From NCBI GenBank assembly GCA_964343265.1, contig CAYFIW010000020.1, positions 1-29,808 on the forward strand: DNA of 29,808 nucleotides, written 5' to 3'. This document shows, piece after piece, positions 1 through 7,430 of the stretch; position 1 is the stretch's first letter, and every line of letters starts with the position of its first letter. The notes beneath the pieces are model-generated. The model had not been told where the DNA came from, ran no database searches, and saw nothing but the letters and a program-made list of their open reading frames with translations. The translations under genes and the position numbers were made by a program. The stretch is from CAYFIW01 sp964343265 (GTDB lineage Bacteria > Chloroflexota > Dehalococcoidia > Lucifugimonadales > UBA826).

Positions 1-2458
1 TAACTGTTCCGTCCGGATCCTCCAAAGTAGCAGCAGTCAATGTGACTGTTGTATTCGTGTCACCGGCGTACTCATCCTCGTCCCAGGTCACGCTTATGAA
101 AGGTGTCCTGTTCTCAGTACTTGATCCATCTGAAGGCGTGAAAGCCGAGGCCGTAGGCTTGCTTACGTCCACCTCAACGACTTGGGACGCATCCACATAG
201 TAGTAAGTAAACTTAACAGTATCATCAGCTTCCACAGGTGCTGAGGCACCAGTGAAGGCTACTGTAACTTCCTCTGTCTCACTCCAGTTGACAGCAGAAA
301 TGGTGATGTCAACGGCCGCGCCATTCACAGTCGCAGTAATAGAGTCTGTAACAGTCCCATCTGCATCATGATCAGCCAAAGGCCATTTCTTCAACCCGAT
401 TGTTGCTGTTGTCGAAGTCGCAGCTAAGTCCGCAGCGATCTCGGCAGAGACATCTTCATTCGTTACTTTAACTCCACCTGAATTACCCTCATTGTTATTA
501 ACGTCCTTTGCCTGTACGACAAGTCCGTATATACCTGTTGTTGAGTAATCCGCTTGCTTCAACGTCGCCTTGCCAGCGGTTGGGCTGGTTAAAGTGACCG
601 CAAGTTTAGCACTAGTTACTCCTCCGCCCGAAGCACCTCCACCGGTGACGGTGACACATGTGCAACCATTCGCAATTGTCTCACCATTATCCTTCATATT
701 CTCGTCAGAAGCGAAAGTTAGTATCGCTGACCCTTTCTCTGCAAGCAAAGAAGAATCGAGCGCAACATCAGAGACAGTTGGCTTGACACCATCTGTGGCT
801 GTCACTTTGTCTCCAACACTGTCAGTAGCAGAGCCACTTCTGTCAGTACCACTCCCGGTATAACCAGAAGGTGCATCCACCAATTCGTTTCCTTGTACAT
901 CGGTCACGCTGCCGACAAGTTTAATGTCAGGCTTAGCGGAAGGCGACAAATCGGTAGCCATATTCAGGTATACCAATCTATCAATAAATTCTTTCTTGCC
1001 ACCAAAGCTAACCGACGCTGGCGTTACGCCACCAACTGTGAAGTCACTGGCAGAAACACTGCTCTGATCCAGGGATTCATCGAAGACTAGCTTGACGCTA
1101 TTAGCTACAGAAACATCTCCGCTTGTTAACGAAGCGGTCCCTGTTTTGTCGGCATCCCAACCCTTACCTGCCACGGCAGAAAGAAGATCAGGAGCAGTTG
1201 TATCTATTGTTACTTCAGCGTCCGTTCCATCGACTGTCTTACTGTTACCAGCCTTGTCGGTTGCCGTTATCGAGTAAGAGAACTTCGTGCCATGCCAAGT
1301 ACCAGAGGTACTCGTAGCCACGGTAGTTCCCACTACGTTAAACCCACCGCCCGTCCTGGTAGCTGCGCTACAATCGGAGTTTGGAGTAGATGCGTCAGTC
1401 CATTTTGCGGTCAGTGAACCTAGAGCTACCGTAAAGCCCATCTCTGAACTTGTTAGACCTGTATAAGCATGCTCAGCAGCTGCAACCGCACAACCATTTA
1501 CCGTAACTGTCACATGCGACAGAGGTGAAGTTGAGGTAAACCCTGAGGCTGTATCAGAAACTGTGAAAGACATCGCCGGAGTTGTATCGTTGGTCTTAGT
1601 CCCATCTACCGGAGACGTAACCGTGATAGAAGGATCCGAGTAGTCAATCGTAGCTGTGGTCGAGTCTATTACTGTAGAACTGTCAGTCGTATCTGTACAA
1701 CTGTCTCCACAACCATAATAGCTGACCGTCAAGGTATCTCCATCCTGAACCCACACAGACCCATCTCCTGAAGCCGTAGCCCCAGCATCGTCACTGATTA
1801 TTACTGTGCCGGTATAAAAGTCTGCCTGATCGTCAGGAGTGGAATTTCCTGAAGCTGTTACTTCAGAAATTGATATCCATTCACCTGCAGTATCAGAAGT
1901 ACTAGTCACTTTAGCTACTTTCTGTCCCGCAGTGGATCCATCGTAGGTATCAATGACATGATAGTCATATGTAGCCACAACTTTTGAGCCATTGGCGACG
2001 TCAAACAAGTTACTAAAGGAGCCAGTATCTGCTCCCAGGGAAACAAACATGGAAGCACCATCATCTGTTGCCGTAAGGGACGAGATGGTAGTACTAGCCT
2101 TATTAGTTGTACTGAACGTAGAACCCGTAGAGGTTGCGACTACGCCAGCTGTTCCAGCAGAGAGAGTTCCAGAGTGGATACTCCATGTGGTACCAGCAGT
2201 TACGGCAGAACCAACAGCATTCCAAGTAGTGGATGCAGTCGGTGTCGTCTCAAGACCTGTGTCCTTAATCCAGAAGGAGGCTGTCGAGGTCCCGGAACCA
2301 GGCGAGTAGTATGTCACCACATCTGCACTGGAGTCCATCCACTCAACCTTGTCTTCAGCCACGGTAGCGGCTTCGACCGGCTTGTCAGCAGTCCACTGCG
2401 TCATTAGCAGCATGACCATCACCAAACCGATGCTGATGAACTTAATTGAATTCTTCAC
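1..2458 (-). CDS. Secreted Ig-like repeat surface protein, N-terminal part (cut by window edge)
   Basis: An open frame runs from a GTG at 2458 to base 1 with no stop, giving 819 visible residues; the C-terminus lies outside the window. The start has a strong Shine-Dalgarno (AAGGGGG, 7 bases upstream) and is followed by a signal peptide: K2 and K6, then a hydrophobic core at about residues 7-20, with likely cleavage after Val-Glu-Ala at 28-30. The mature chain is very rich in Thr, Ser, Gly, Asp and Ala. Ig-like segments are visible at about residues 275-330 (an SPVDGTKTNDTTP opening), about 410-480 (VKLVFDESLD, resembling the bacterial Big_5/SwmB type) and about 780 onward (ENRTPFISVTWDE). A DHDADG stretch near residue 690 resembles a calcium-binding DxDxDG loop. 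The function is probably cell-surface or S-layer-like adhesion, but no anchor is visible. Its base composition is more G+C-rich than its neighbours, which fits its composition. The family is not named with certainty. Confidence 0.8.
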   Translation of the reverse strand, partial: MKNSIKFISIGLVMVMLLMTQWTADKPVEAATVAEDKVEWMDSSADVVTYYSPGSGTSTASFWIKDTGLETTPTASTTWNAVGSAVTAGTTWSIHSGTLSAGTAGVVATSTGSTFSTTNKASTTISSLTATDDGASMFVSLGADTGSFSNLFDVANGSKVVATYDYHVIDTYDGSTAGQKVAKVTSTSDTAGEWISISEVTASGNSTPDDQADFYTGTVIISDDAGATASGDGSVWVQDGDTLTVSYYGCGDSCTDTTDSSTVIDSTTATIDYSDPSITVTSPVDGTKTNDTTPAMSFTVSDTASGFTSTSPLSHVTVTVNGCAVAAAEHAYTGLTSSEMGFTVALGSLTAKWTDASTPNSDCSAATRTGGGFNVVGTTVATSTSGTWHGTKFSYSITATDKAGNSKTVDGTDAEVTIDTTAPDLLSAVAGKGWDADKTGTASLTSGDVSVANSVKLVFDESLDQSSVSASDFTVGGVTPASVSFGGKKEFIDRLVYLNMATDLSPSAKPDIKLVGSVTDVQGNELVDAPSGYTGSGTDRSGSATDSVGDKVTATDGVKPTVSDVALDSSLLAEKGSAILTFASDENMKDNGETIANGCTCVTVTGGGASGGGVTSAKLAVTLTSPTAGKATLKQADYSTTGIYGLVVQAKDVNNNEGNSGGVKVTNEDVSAEIAADLAATSTTATIGLKKWPLADHDADGTVTDSITATVNGAAVDITISAVNWSETEEVTVAFTGASAPVEADDTVKFTYYYVDASQVVEVDVSKPTASAFTPSDGSSTENRTPFISVTWDEDEYAGDTNTTVTLTAATLEDPDGTV

Positions 2459-2465
2459 TATCTTA

Positions 2466-2472
2466 CCCCCTT
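2466..2472 (-). promoter_or_regulatory. Ribosome binding site fixing the GTG start of the surface protein
   Basis: On the minus strand AAGGGGG lies 7 bases before the GTG at 2458-2456. The first in-frame ATG is at codon 14, inside the signal-peptide core, so this site decides for the GTG. The G-run could also pair with the CCCC segment of the upstream leader hairpin. Confidence 0.65.
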
Positions 2473-2526
2473 AATGGTGCGGGTTCTATTTTATAAATAC
2501 CTAATAAACCGATAATTCTCCATACG

Positions 2527-2555
2527 CCCCTAAATCAGACAGGGGATTATCCCCC
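2527..2555 (-). promoter_or_regulatory. Alternative-pairing hairpins in the surface protein leader
   Basis: The minus-strand transcript reads GGGGGATAATCCCC and then, ten bases on, AGGGG. The central CCCC(U) can pair either with the upstream G-run (2551-2555) or with the downstream one (2527-2530). It could also pair with the G-run of the Shine-Dalgarno at 2466-2472. This is seen by eye only; no known riboswitch class is recognised. Confidence 0.35.
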
Positions 2556-2607
2556 AACAGTAGTTTTGCAATAAGCAATACCACCCCCCGAGCAAAGGGC
2601 CCTATGT

Positions 2608-2637
2608 TTTGTACACTACGCCTCTTCCTATTGTCAA
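2608..2637 (-). promoter_or_regulatory. Sigma70-type promoter P2 for the surface protein
   Basis: On the minus strand there is a perfect TTGACA (2637-2632), an 18-base spacer and TACAAA (2613-2608, four of six matches). Transcription would start near 2601, giving a leader of about 140 bases. Confidence 0.5.
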
Positions 2638-2731
2638 GGCTAAATTACCCTTTTCTAGTCAGTTTACCGACAGTAATCCAACTTTATTTTCTACATATCC
2701 ACTCATTCAAACAGCCCAGCCCCATCGACCA

Positions 2732-2745
2732 CGAGAAATGTCTCG
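2732..2745. other. Small perfect hairpin near the P1 transcription start
   Basis: CGAGA-AATG-TCTCG is a perfect 5-bp inverted repeat with a 4-base loop. It falls at or just after the predicted start of transcripts from P1. Neither strand has a T-run directly after it, so it is not a convincing terminator. It may be a 5'-end stabilising hairpin. Confidence 0.35.
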
Positions 2746-2748
2746 AAA

Positions 2749-2778
2749 AATATAATGTAGACAATTTTTTGTTGTCAA
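2749..2778 (-). promoter_or_regulatory. Sigma70-type promoter P1 upstream of the surface protein
   Basis: On the minus strand there is a perfect TTGACA (2778-2773), an 18-base spacer and TATATT (2754-2749, five of six). An inverted repeat GACAA/TTGTC (2760-2776) overlaps the -35 and the spacer and could be an operator. P1 and P2 lie in tandem ahead of the same gene. Confidence 0.5.
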
Positions 2779-2837
2779 TGGGAATTTACACCATAATTTG
2801 TTAACTGATCTAAAACTCAACATCAATTATCTCAAAT

Positions 2838-4103
2838 CTACGACTCTTTACCAAGGGCGTTCAAAAATTCACCATTATTTTTAGTCTTTCGCATTCGCTC
2901 AAGCAGCTTCTCAATAGCTTCCGAGGCATTGGACGAATCAGAATCTATCATGCTTATCATCCTTCTGAGAAGCCATACTTGCTTTAAGGTCCCTTCTCCA
3001 AGCAAAAGCTCCTCTCTCCGAGTTCCACTTTTGTATATATCCAACGCAGGGAAGGTCCGACGTTCTGCCATTCGTCTATCTAGGTGAACCTCCATGTTCC
3101 CTGTGCCCTTGAATTCTTCATAGACAACATCATCCAGACGACTACCCGTATCTACTAGGCAGGCCGCCAATATTGTCAAGCTTCCACTTTCCTCTGTATT
3201 TCTTGCAGCTCCAAAGAATTTCTTAGGCGGATACAGGGCAAGAGGGTCCATACCTCCAGATAAGGTTCTTCCACTACTAGGGACAGCCAAATTGTAGGCC
3301 CGTGTAAGCCTGGTGATGCTATCTAGGAGTATGACAACGTCTTCCCCCGCTTCAACGAGGCGTTTTGATCTTTCCAAAACGAGCTCTGCAACCCTACAAT
3401 GATCTTCAACCGGCTCATCAAAAGTAGAACTATAGACCTCTCCCTTAATCGAACGTTTCATGTCCGTTACTTCTTCAGGTCTTTCTCCTATCAAAGCAAC
3501 CATTATGTGTATATCTGGGGCATTTTCCGTTATGCCATGGGCTATCTGTTTCAGTAAAGTAGTTTTGCCAGCTTTGGGAGGAGAAACAATCAAACCCCGT
3601 TGACCTCTCCCAACAGGTGACATGATATCCATAAGACGTGTCGACAACTGTTTCGCATCAGTTTCAAGTATTATCATTTCTTCCGGAAATATTGGGGTCA
3701 AGCTTTCGAATTTAGGTCTGTTTCTGGAAGAGTCTGCGTCTATATCATTTACTTTCTCCACCTTCACCAACCCAAAGTACCTTTCACCTTCCTTTGGGGG
3801 GCGAACATTCCCCAATACGTAGTCTCCTGTTCTGAGACTGAACCTTCTTATCTGGGATTGAGAGACATATACGTCTCCAGAACCACGTTGATCTCCATTT
3901 TGCCTAAGAAACCCATACCCTTCGTTTAGAATCGAAAGTATCCCACTAGCATCAACGACCTCTTCATTGTCTGTGTACACTTTGAACATCTTACGGAGCA
4001 AATCCATTCTGCGGGGATTAGCGCCTTCGTCTACTGCACCAGCTTCTACCGCAATATCCAACAGTTCCTGGTCACTTTTTTCTTGGAGCTCTGCCAATCT
4101 CAT
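2838..4103 (-). CDS. rho: Transcription termination factor Rho
   Basis: Hexameric RNA-dependent ATPase that ends transcription of untranslated RNA in the cytoplasm. The 421 residues match the usual length. In order there is a Rho N-terminal helical domain (about 1-40), an OB/cold-shock RNA-binding domain (about 50-120, with the GYGFLR and YVSQSQIRRF motifs) and a RecA-type ATPase. The P-loop PPKAGKTT is at 175-182, the catalytic GERPEEV follows at about 206, Walker B VVILLD is at 256-261, and the RNTEESG R-loop region begins near 301. No long N-terminal insertion is present, unlike the Rho of many high-GC actinobacteria. The ATG has a GAGGG upstream. It is a single gene downstream of pyrG on the same strand, separated by 328 bases, so it is probably transcribed on its own. 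Confidence 0.97.
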   Translation of the reverse strand: MRLAELQEKSDQELLDIAVEAGAVDEGANPRRMDLLRKMFKVYTDNEEVVDASGILSILNEGYGFLRQNGDQRGSGDVYVSQSQIRRFSLRTGDYVLGNVRPPKEGERYFGLVKVEKVNDIDADSSRNRPKFESLTPIFPEEMIILETDAKQLSTRLMDIMSPVGRGQRGLIVSPPKAGKTTLLKQIAHGITENAPDIHIMVALIGERPEEVTDMKRSIKGEVYSSTFDEPVEDHCRVAELVLERSKRLVEAGEDVVILLDSITRLTRAYNLAVPSSGRTLSGGMDPLALYPPKKFFGAARNTEESGSLTILAACLVDTGSRLDDVVYEEFKGTGNMEVHLDRRMAERRTFPALDIYKSGTRREELLLGEGTLKQVWLLRRMISMIDSDSSNASEAIEKLLERMRKTKNNGEFLNALGKES

Positions 4104-4431
4104 TTTTTACCCTCAACACCTTGACCAATGTCTAAAAATCTCATGCCTCACCCTGAAACTAGGTAGGCTCAGTTCATTTAAGTAGTTTTCTGATAAACAT
4201 ATATATCGGCTTAGAAATAATACTTGAATACATTGTTTCGGGATTAAACTGTCTATTCCAAAAATGATGGTCGCTTATAAAGACCATTTAACCTGAAGCT
4301 TAATTAACATCGCCAAGGCACCAAATTCCTTCAGCACTAACTTTACGTGGGAAATGCGCAGCGATTTGTGCACAGTGCAATTCTACCACATACGAATCCC
4401 TTCCGCCATCAACAGAGTTATTAAAAAACCG
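4104..4431. other. Non-coding region between rho and pyrG
   Basis: These 328 bases hold a terminator-like hairpin for pyrG (listed separately) and presumably the rho promoter. The best minus-strand candidate there is weak (TTCAAG, 17 bases, TATATA, around 4200-4230). No gene is seen. Confidence 0.5.
4260..4287 (-). terminator. Candidate intrinsic terminator after pyrG
   Basis: On the minus strand ATGGTC pairs with GACCAT (4287-4282 with 4272-4267) across a 9-base loop, and is followed by CATTTTT. It lies about 145 bases past the pyrG stop, and the stem is only 6 bp, so this is tentative. Confidence 0.4.
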
Positions 4432-6087
4432 CTACTCCTCGCCTAAATTGCCATTTATAAGCACAGCCTTCCGTTTAACTTGATTCCAAACACTTGCAGC
4501 ACCCACAAATTCTTTGAACAATGGATGGGGAGCAGTAGGGCGAGATAGGAACTCAGGATGAAACTGAGTTCCTGCCATAAAAGGATGGTCCAAATACTCA
4601 ACAATCTCAACTAGCCTACCGTCCGGAGACAAACCAGATGCCACCAGACCTACTTCTGAAAGTTTTTCTTTATAAGTATTATTAAATTCGAACCTATGTC
4701 TATGTCTCTCTACGATAGAGTTCTTACCATAGGCTTTAGAAGTGACACCATCCCCGAGAATATTACAGGGGTATCCACCCAAGCGCATCGTTCCACCTTT
4801 TTCCGTAACCCCTACCTGATCAGGCATTAAGTCTATCACCGGACCACCGGTTTCCTGATTGAACTCAGTTGAATTGGCGTCCAAGATCCCCAAAAGATTC
4901 CTCGCCGCCTCAATAACCATAACTTGCATTCCTAGACACAGTCCAAAATATGGTATGGACTCGGTCCTAGCATATTCAACAGTCGCGACCATTCCCTCTA
5001 CCCCACGGTACCCAAATCCTCCAGGAACAACGATACCGCAGACATCATTTAAATGTGCCGCTGCTCCGTCAGTCTCAATGCCTTCCGCAGCAACCCACTT
5101 GATATTGATATCTTTGACGTGGTGTATACCCGCATGAATGAGCGCCTCCTTAACGGATATATAAGAATCGTGAAGGTCCACATACTTTCCAACAACAGCG
5201 ATATCCAATTTTTCTTTAGGTTTCTTGATTTGAGCTACTAGTTCTACCCACCCATTTAAACTTTCGCGACCATTAGCCAAAGTGCCCAACGTGAGGGTAT
5301 CAGAAATCAAATTCCCCATGCCTTGATCTTCTAATATCAAAGGTACTTCATATATGCTATCCACAGTTGGTAGCGTAAACACTCCATCTATAGGTACGTC
5401 ACAATGAACCATTATTTTATGTCTTAAGTCATCCGGTACCTGATGATCACTCCTACAAATTATCGCATCCGGCTGGATACCAATACCTCTTAGTTCCCTA
5501 ACACTGTGTTGAGTGGGTTTAGTCTTCAACTCTTCTGTTGAGGATATATAAGGGAGAAAGGTTAAGTGTGCATAAAACACATTATCTCGACCAACTTCGT
5601 TTCGCATCTGACGTATCGCTTCTAGAAAAGGAAGTCCTTCAATATCACCAACCGTCCCACCAACCTCCACTACAATAACATCAGCTTCACTTCCCGCAGC
5701 CAAATCCATCATCCTCTCTTTAATGGAATCGGTGACATGAGGAACAGCTTGTATGGTACCGCCTAGAAATTCTCCCTTCCTCTCCCTTGCTATTACGTCA
5801 CTGTACACTTGCCCAGCTGTAACGTTGGATAACTTCCCGAGGTCCACATTAACAAATCGTTCGTAGTGCCCAAGATCCAGATCAGTTTCACTTCCATCAT
5901 TTGTTACAAACACTTCACCATGTTGATATGGTGACATTGTTCCGGGGTCTACATTAAGGTATGGATCTAGTTTAAGAAGAGAAACACTTAACCCTCTGCT
6001 TTTAAGAATTCTCCCTATAGATCCGACGCAGACTCCTTTACCTATGGAACTTACGACACCACCTGTGACAAATATGAATTTGGTCAT
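4432..6087 (-). CDS. pyrG: CTP synthase
   Basis: Makes CTP from UTP, ATP and glutamine, the last step of pyrimidine nucleotide synthesis. At 551 residues it has the full two-domain structure. The N-terminal amidoligase/synthetase domain begins with FVTGGVVSSIGKG (6-18) and contains the LDPYLNVDPGTM and EVGGTVGDIE motifs. The C-terminal class I glutaminase has its nucleophile Cys384 in GLCLGMQ and the His510/Glu512 pair in TQFHPEF. All catalytic residues seen are intact. The ATG at 6087 has GGAG 10 bases upstream. A strong promoter lies about 210 bases upstream, leaving a long leader. I do not see the G-rich initial transcribed sequence used for reiterative-transcription control of pyrG in Bacillus. 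Confidence 0.97.
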   Translation of the reverse strand: MTKFIFVTGGVVSSIGKGVCVGSIGRILKSRGLSVSLLKLDPYLNVDPGTMSPYQHGEVFVTNDGSETDLDLGHYERFVNVDLGKLSNVTAGQVYSDVIARERKGEFLGGTIQAVPHVTDSIKERMMDLAAGSEADVIVVEVGGTVGDIEGLPFLEAIRQMRNEVGRDNVFYAHLTFLPYISSTEELKTKPTQHSVRELRGIGIQPDAIICRSDHQVPDDLRHKIMVHCDVPIDGVFTLPTVDSIYEVPLILEDQGMGNLISDTLTLGTLANGRESLNGWVELVAQIKKPKEKLDIAVVGKYVDLHDSYISVKEALIHAGIHHVKDINIKWVAAEGIETDGAAAHLNDVCGIVVPGGFGYRGVEGMVATVEYARTESIPYFGLCLGMQVMVIEAARNLLGILDANSTEFNQETGGPVIDLMPDQVGVTEKGGTMRLGGYPCNILGDGVTSKAYGKNSIVERHRHRFEFNNTYKEKLSEVGLVASGLSPDGRLVEIVEYLDHPFMAGTQFHPEFLSRPTAPHPLFKEFVGAASVWNQVKRKAVLINGNLGEE

Positions 6088-6298
6088 TTAAGCGCTTCTC
6101 CAACGCGTTCAGTAATAAAACAGGCCAGCTTTTTTAGGAAAACTACTTTCCATTAAAAAACATAAGCAAAATTCAGTCCTTGAAGCAAAATGATGATCTG
6201 TACAACTTACCAATCAGTTCTAAAGGCCTCTGAAACTGATGACAAATGATGAACACTCGATCCGAAAGACAACTACCTCAAGCAGCTCATACTTTGCA

Positions 6299-6328
6299 AG
6301 TATAGGCAGGGCTTAGACAAGGTGTCAA
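6299..6328 (-). promoter_or_regulatory. Promoter of pyrG
   Basis: On the minus strand there is a perfect TTGACA (6328-6323), an 18-base spacer and TATACT (6304-6299, five of six). The transcript would begin near 6292 and carry a leader of about 200 bases. Confidence 0.6.
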
Positions 6329-6389
6329 TCAATTATTCAATAGCAACTAAACTGGAATTAATTGATCACCCAACACATACGATATGAAC

Positions 6390-6416
6390 CCTTTAAATTA
6401 AGTTATTATTTAAAGG
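6390..6416. promoter_or_regulatory. 9-bp inverted repeat upstream of the FAH/acylase unit
   Basis: CCTTTAAAT and ATTTAAAGG form a perfect inverted repeat with a 9-base spacer. The pairing continues with AA/TT after a one-base bulge. It lies 60 bases before the TTG start at 6476. It could be an operator for a dimeric regulator or an RNA hairpin; no T-run follows. Confidence 0.4.
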
Positions 6417-6475
6417 TTAATTGAGTGGGAGCTAAAGAGGCTGTAATCAAAAACTAATCACTACGGAGCCACAAA

Positions 6476-7384
6476 TTGAAATATTTCAGGTTGATCGACT
6501 CGTATGGGAATTTATCGATAGCGGTGGAAACAGGGGAAAATCTCTTAGAAGATATAACTTCTGTTGAAGATGATATAGATGACATTTCCACATTAATCAG
6601 AACTTCCTCCATATCTGGTGTTCCTATCGATAACCTTTCTAGGGAAATCTTAGAATCGGGCGAAGCAGACACTATAGACCTAAACGAACTTCTAGAATCC
6701 TCTCGCTCTGGATCAGGTGACTTGAGACTAGATAGACCTTTTGATCCTCCTGAAGTCTGGGCCGCTGGAGTTACCTACAAAAATAGCGAAATGGAAAGAA
6801 GAAGAGAAAGTGACACTCCTGACATATATTCCAACGTATATAACGCTGATAGACCCGAAGTATTTTTAAAATCCACTTCATCTAGATGCATGGGCCCCTT
6901 CGATGACGTCGGAATACGCCCTGATTCAACATGGGACGTTCCGGAACCCGAATTAGCATTTGTAATTTACAAGGGAGATATTGTCGGATACACAGCAGGA
7001 AACGATATGAGCAGCAGGTCTATTGAAGGGGAGAATCCTTTATATCTTCCTCAAGCAAAATTCTATGACCAAAGCTGTTCAATCGGCCCTTGCTTCGTAA
7101 CACCTGAAACTATCAAGAATCCACAAGACCTTAACGTATCGTGTTCAGTGATTAGAGAAAAGAAAGAAGTGTTTACTGCTCAAACCTCAACAAAAGAGAT
7201 GGCCCGAACATGTAAAGAGATATCGGAATGGCTTCAAAAAAGTAACCAAGTTCCAGATCTAACAACTGTATTGACTGGAACATCTATAGTGCCGCCGCCG
7301 GAATTTACTCTTCAAGATGGAGATATAGTTATAGTTATGGTTGAAGGTATCGGAATCTTGGAAAACACTGTCATAACAGTCTGA
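6476..7384 (+). CDS. FAH-family enzyme, likely 2-dehydro-3-deoxy-D-arabinonate dehydratase
   Basis: A 302-residue member of the fumarylacetoacetate hydrolase superfamily. The order of motifs resembles archaeal KdaD closely: PPEVWAAGVTY (91-101), RPEVFLKST (126-134), DSTWDVPEPELA (150-161), GNDMSSRSIEGENPLYLPQAK (175-195). KdaD removes water from 2-keto-3-deoxy-arabinonate to give 2,5-dioxopentanoate in oxidative pentose degradation. The expected metal ligands are present as Glu157, Glu159 and Asp177. The start is TTG, supported by GGAG 7 bases upstream; there is no in-frame ATG close by. The next gene starts 46 bases downstream, so the two are probably co-transcribed. No other pentose-pathway gene is in the window, so the exact substrate is inferred from motif resemblance. 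Another FAH-family hydrolase or dehydratase remains possible. Confidence 0.75.
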   Translation: MKYFRLIDSYGNLSIAVETGENLLEDITSVEDDIDDISTLIRTSSISGVPIDNLSREILESGEADTIDLNELLESSRSGSGDLRLDRPFDPPEVWAAGVTYKNSEMERRRESDTPDIYSNVYNADRPEVFLKSTSSRCMGPFDDVGIRPDSTWDVPEPELAFVIYKGDIVGYTAGNDMSSRSIEGENPLYLPQAKFYDQSCSIGPCFVTPETIKNPQDLNVSCSVIREKKEVFTAQTSTKEMARTCKEISEWLQKSNQVPDLTTVLTGTSIVPPPEFTLQDGDIVIVMVEGIGILENTVITV

Positions 7385-7430
7385 TAAAACGACAAAAACA
7401 CTCTCAGGGGCTCCCTAGGACTACTGGCGT

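Larger units (their letters stand above)
2459..2837. other. Non-coding region between surface protein and rho
   Basis: These 379 bases hold two tandem minus-strand promoters, the hairpins listed separately and a long leader. I see no convincing gene. A 66-codon plus-strand frame at 2604-2804 overlaps both promoters and has no ribosome binding site. No clear intrinsic terminator follows rho. Confidence 0.6.
6088..6475. other. Divergent regulatory region between pyrG and the FAH-family gene
   Basis: These 388 bases hold no gene that I can support. They contain the minus-strand pyrG promoter and a long pyrG leader. On the other side there is a 9-bp inverted repeat about 60 bases before the plus-strand gene. 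No convincing plus-strand promoter hexamers were found. Confidence 0.55.

Noticed and set aside
570..2407. Plus-strand frames opposite the surface protein gene
   Set aside because: They are antisense shadows of the repeat-rich gene, which runs without a stop on the minus strand from 2458 to 1.
2466..2590. G-quadruplex in the surface protein leader
   Set aside because: Four G-runs exist, but most spacers are far longer than a stable quadruplex allows. Hairpin pairing with CCCC explains them better.
2604..2804. 66-codon plus-strand frame in the gap between the surface protein and rho
   Set aside because: It covers both minus-strand promoters and the hairpin, has no Shine-Dalgarno and resembles no known protein.
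4370..4384. TTGTGCAC-AGTGCAA imperfect palindrome near the pyrG stop
   Set aside because: Short and located after the pyrG stop with no T-run, so no role can be assigned.
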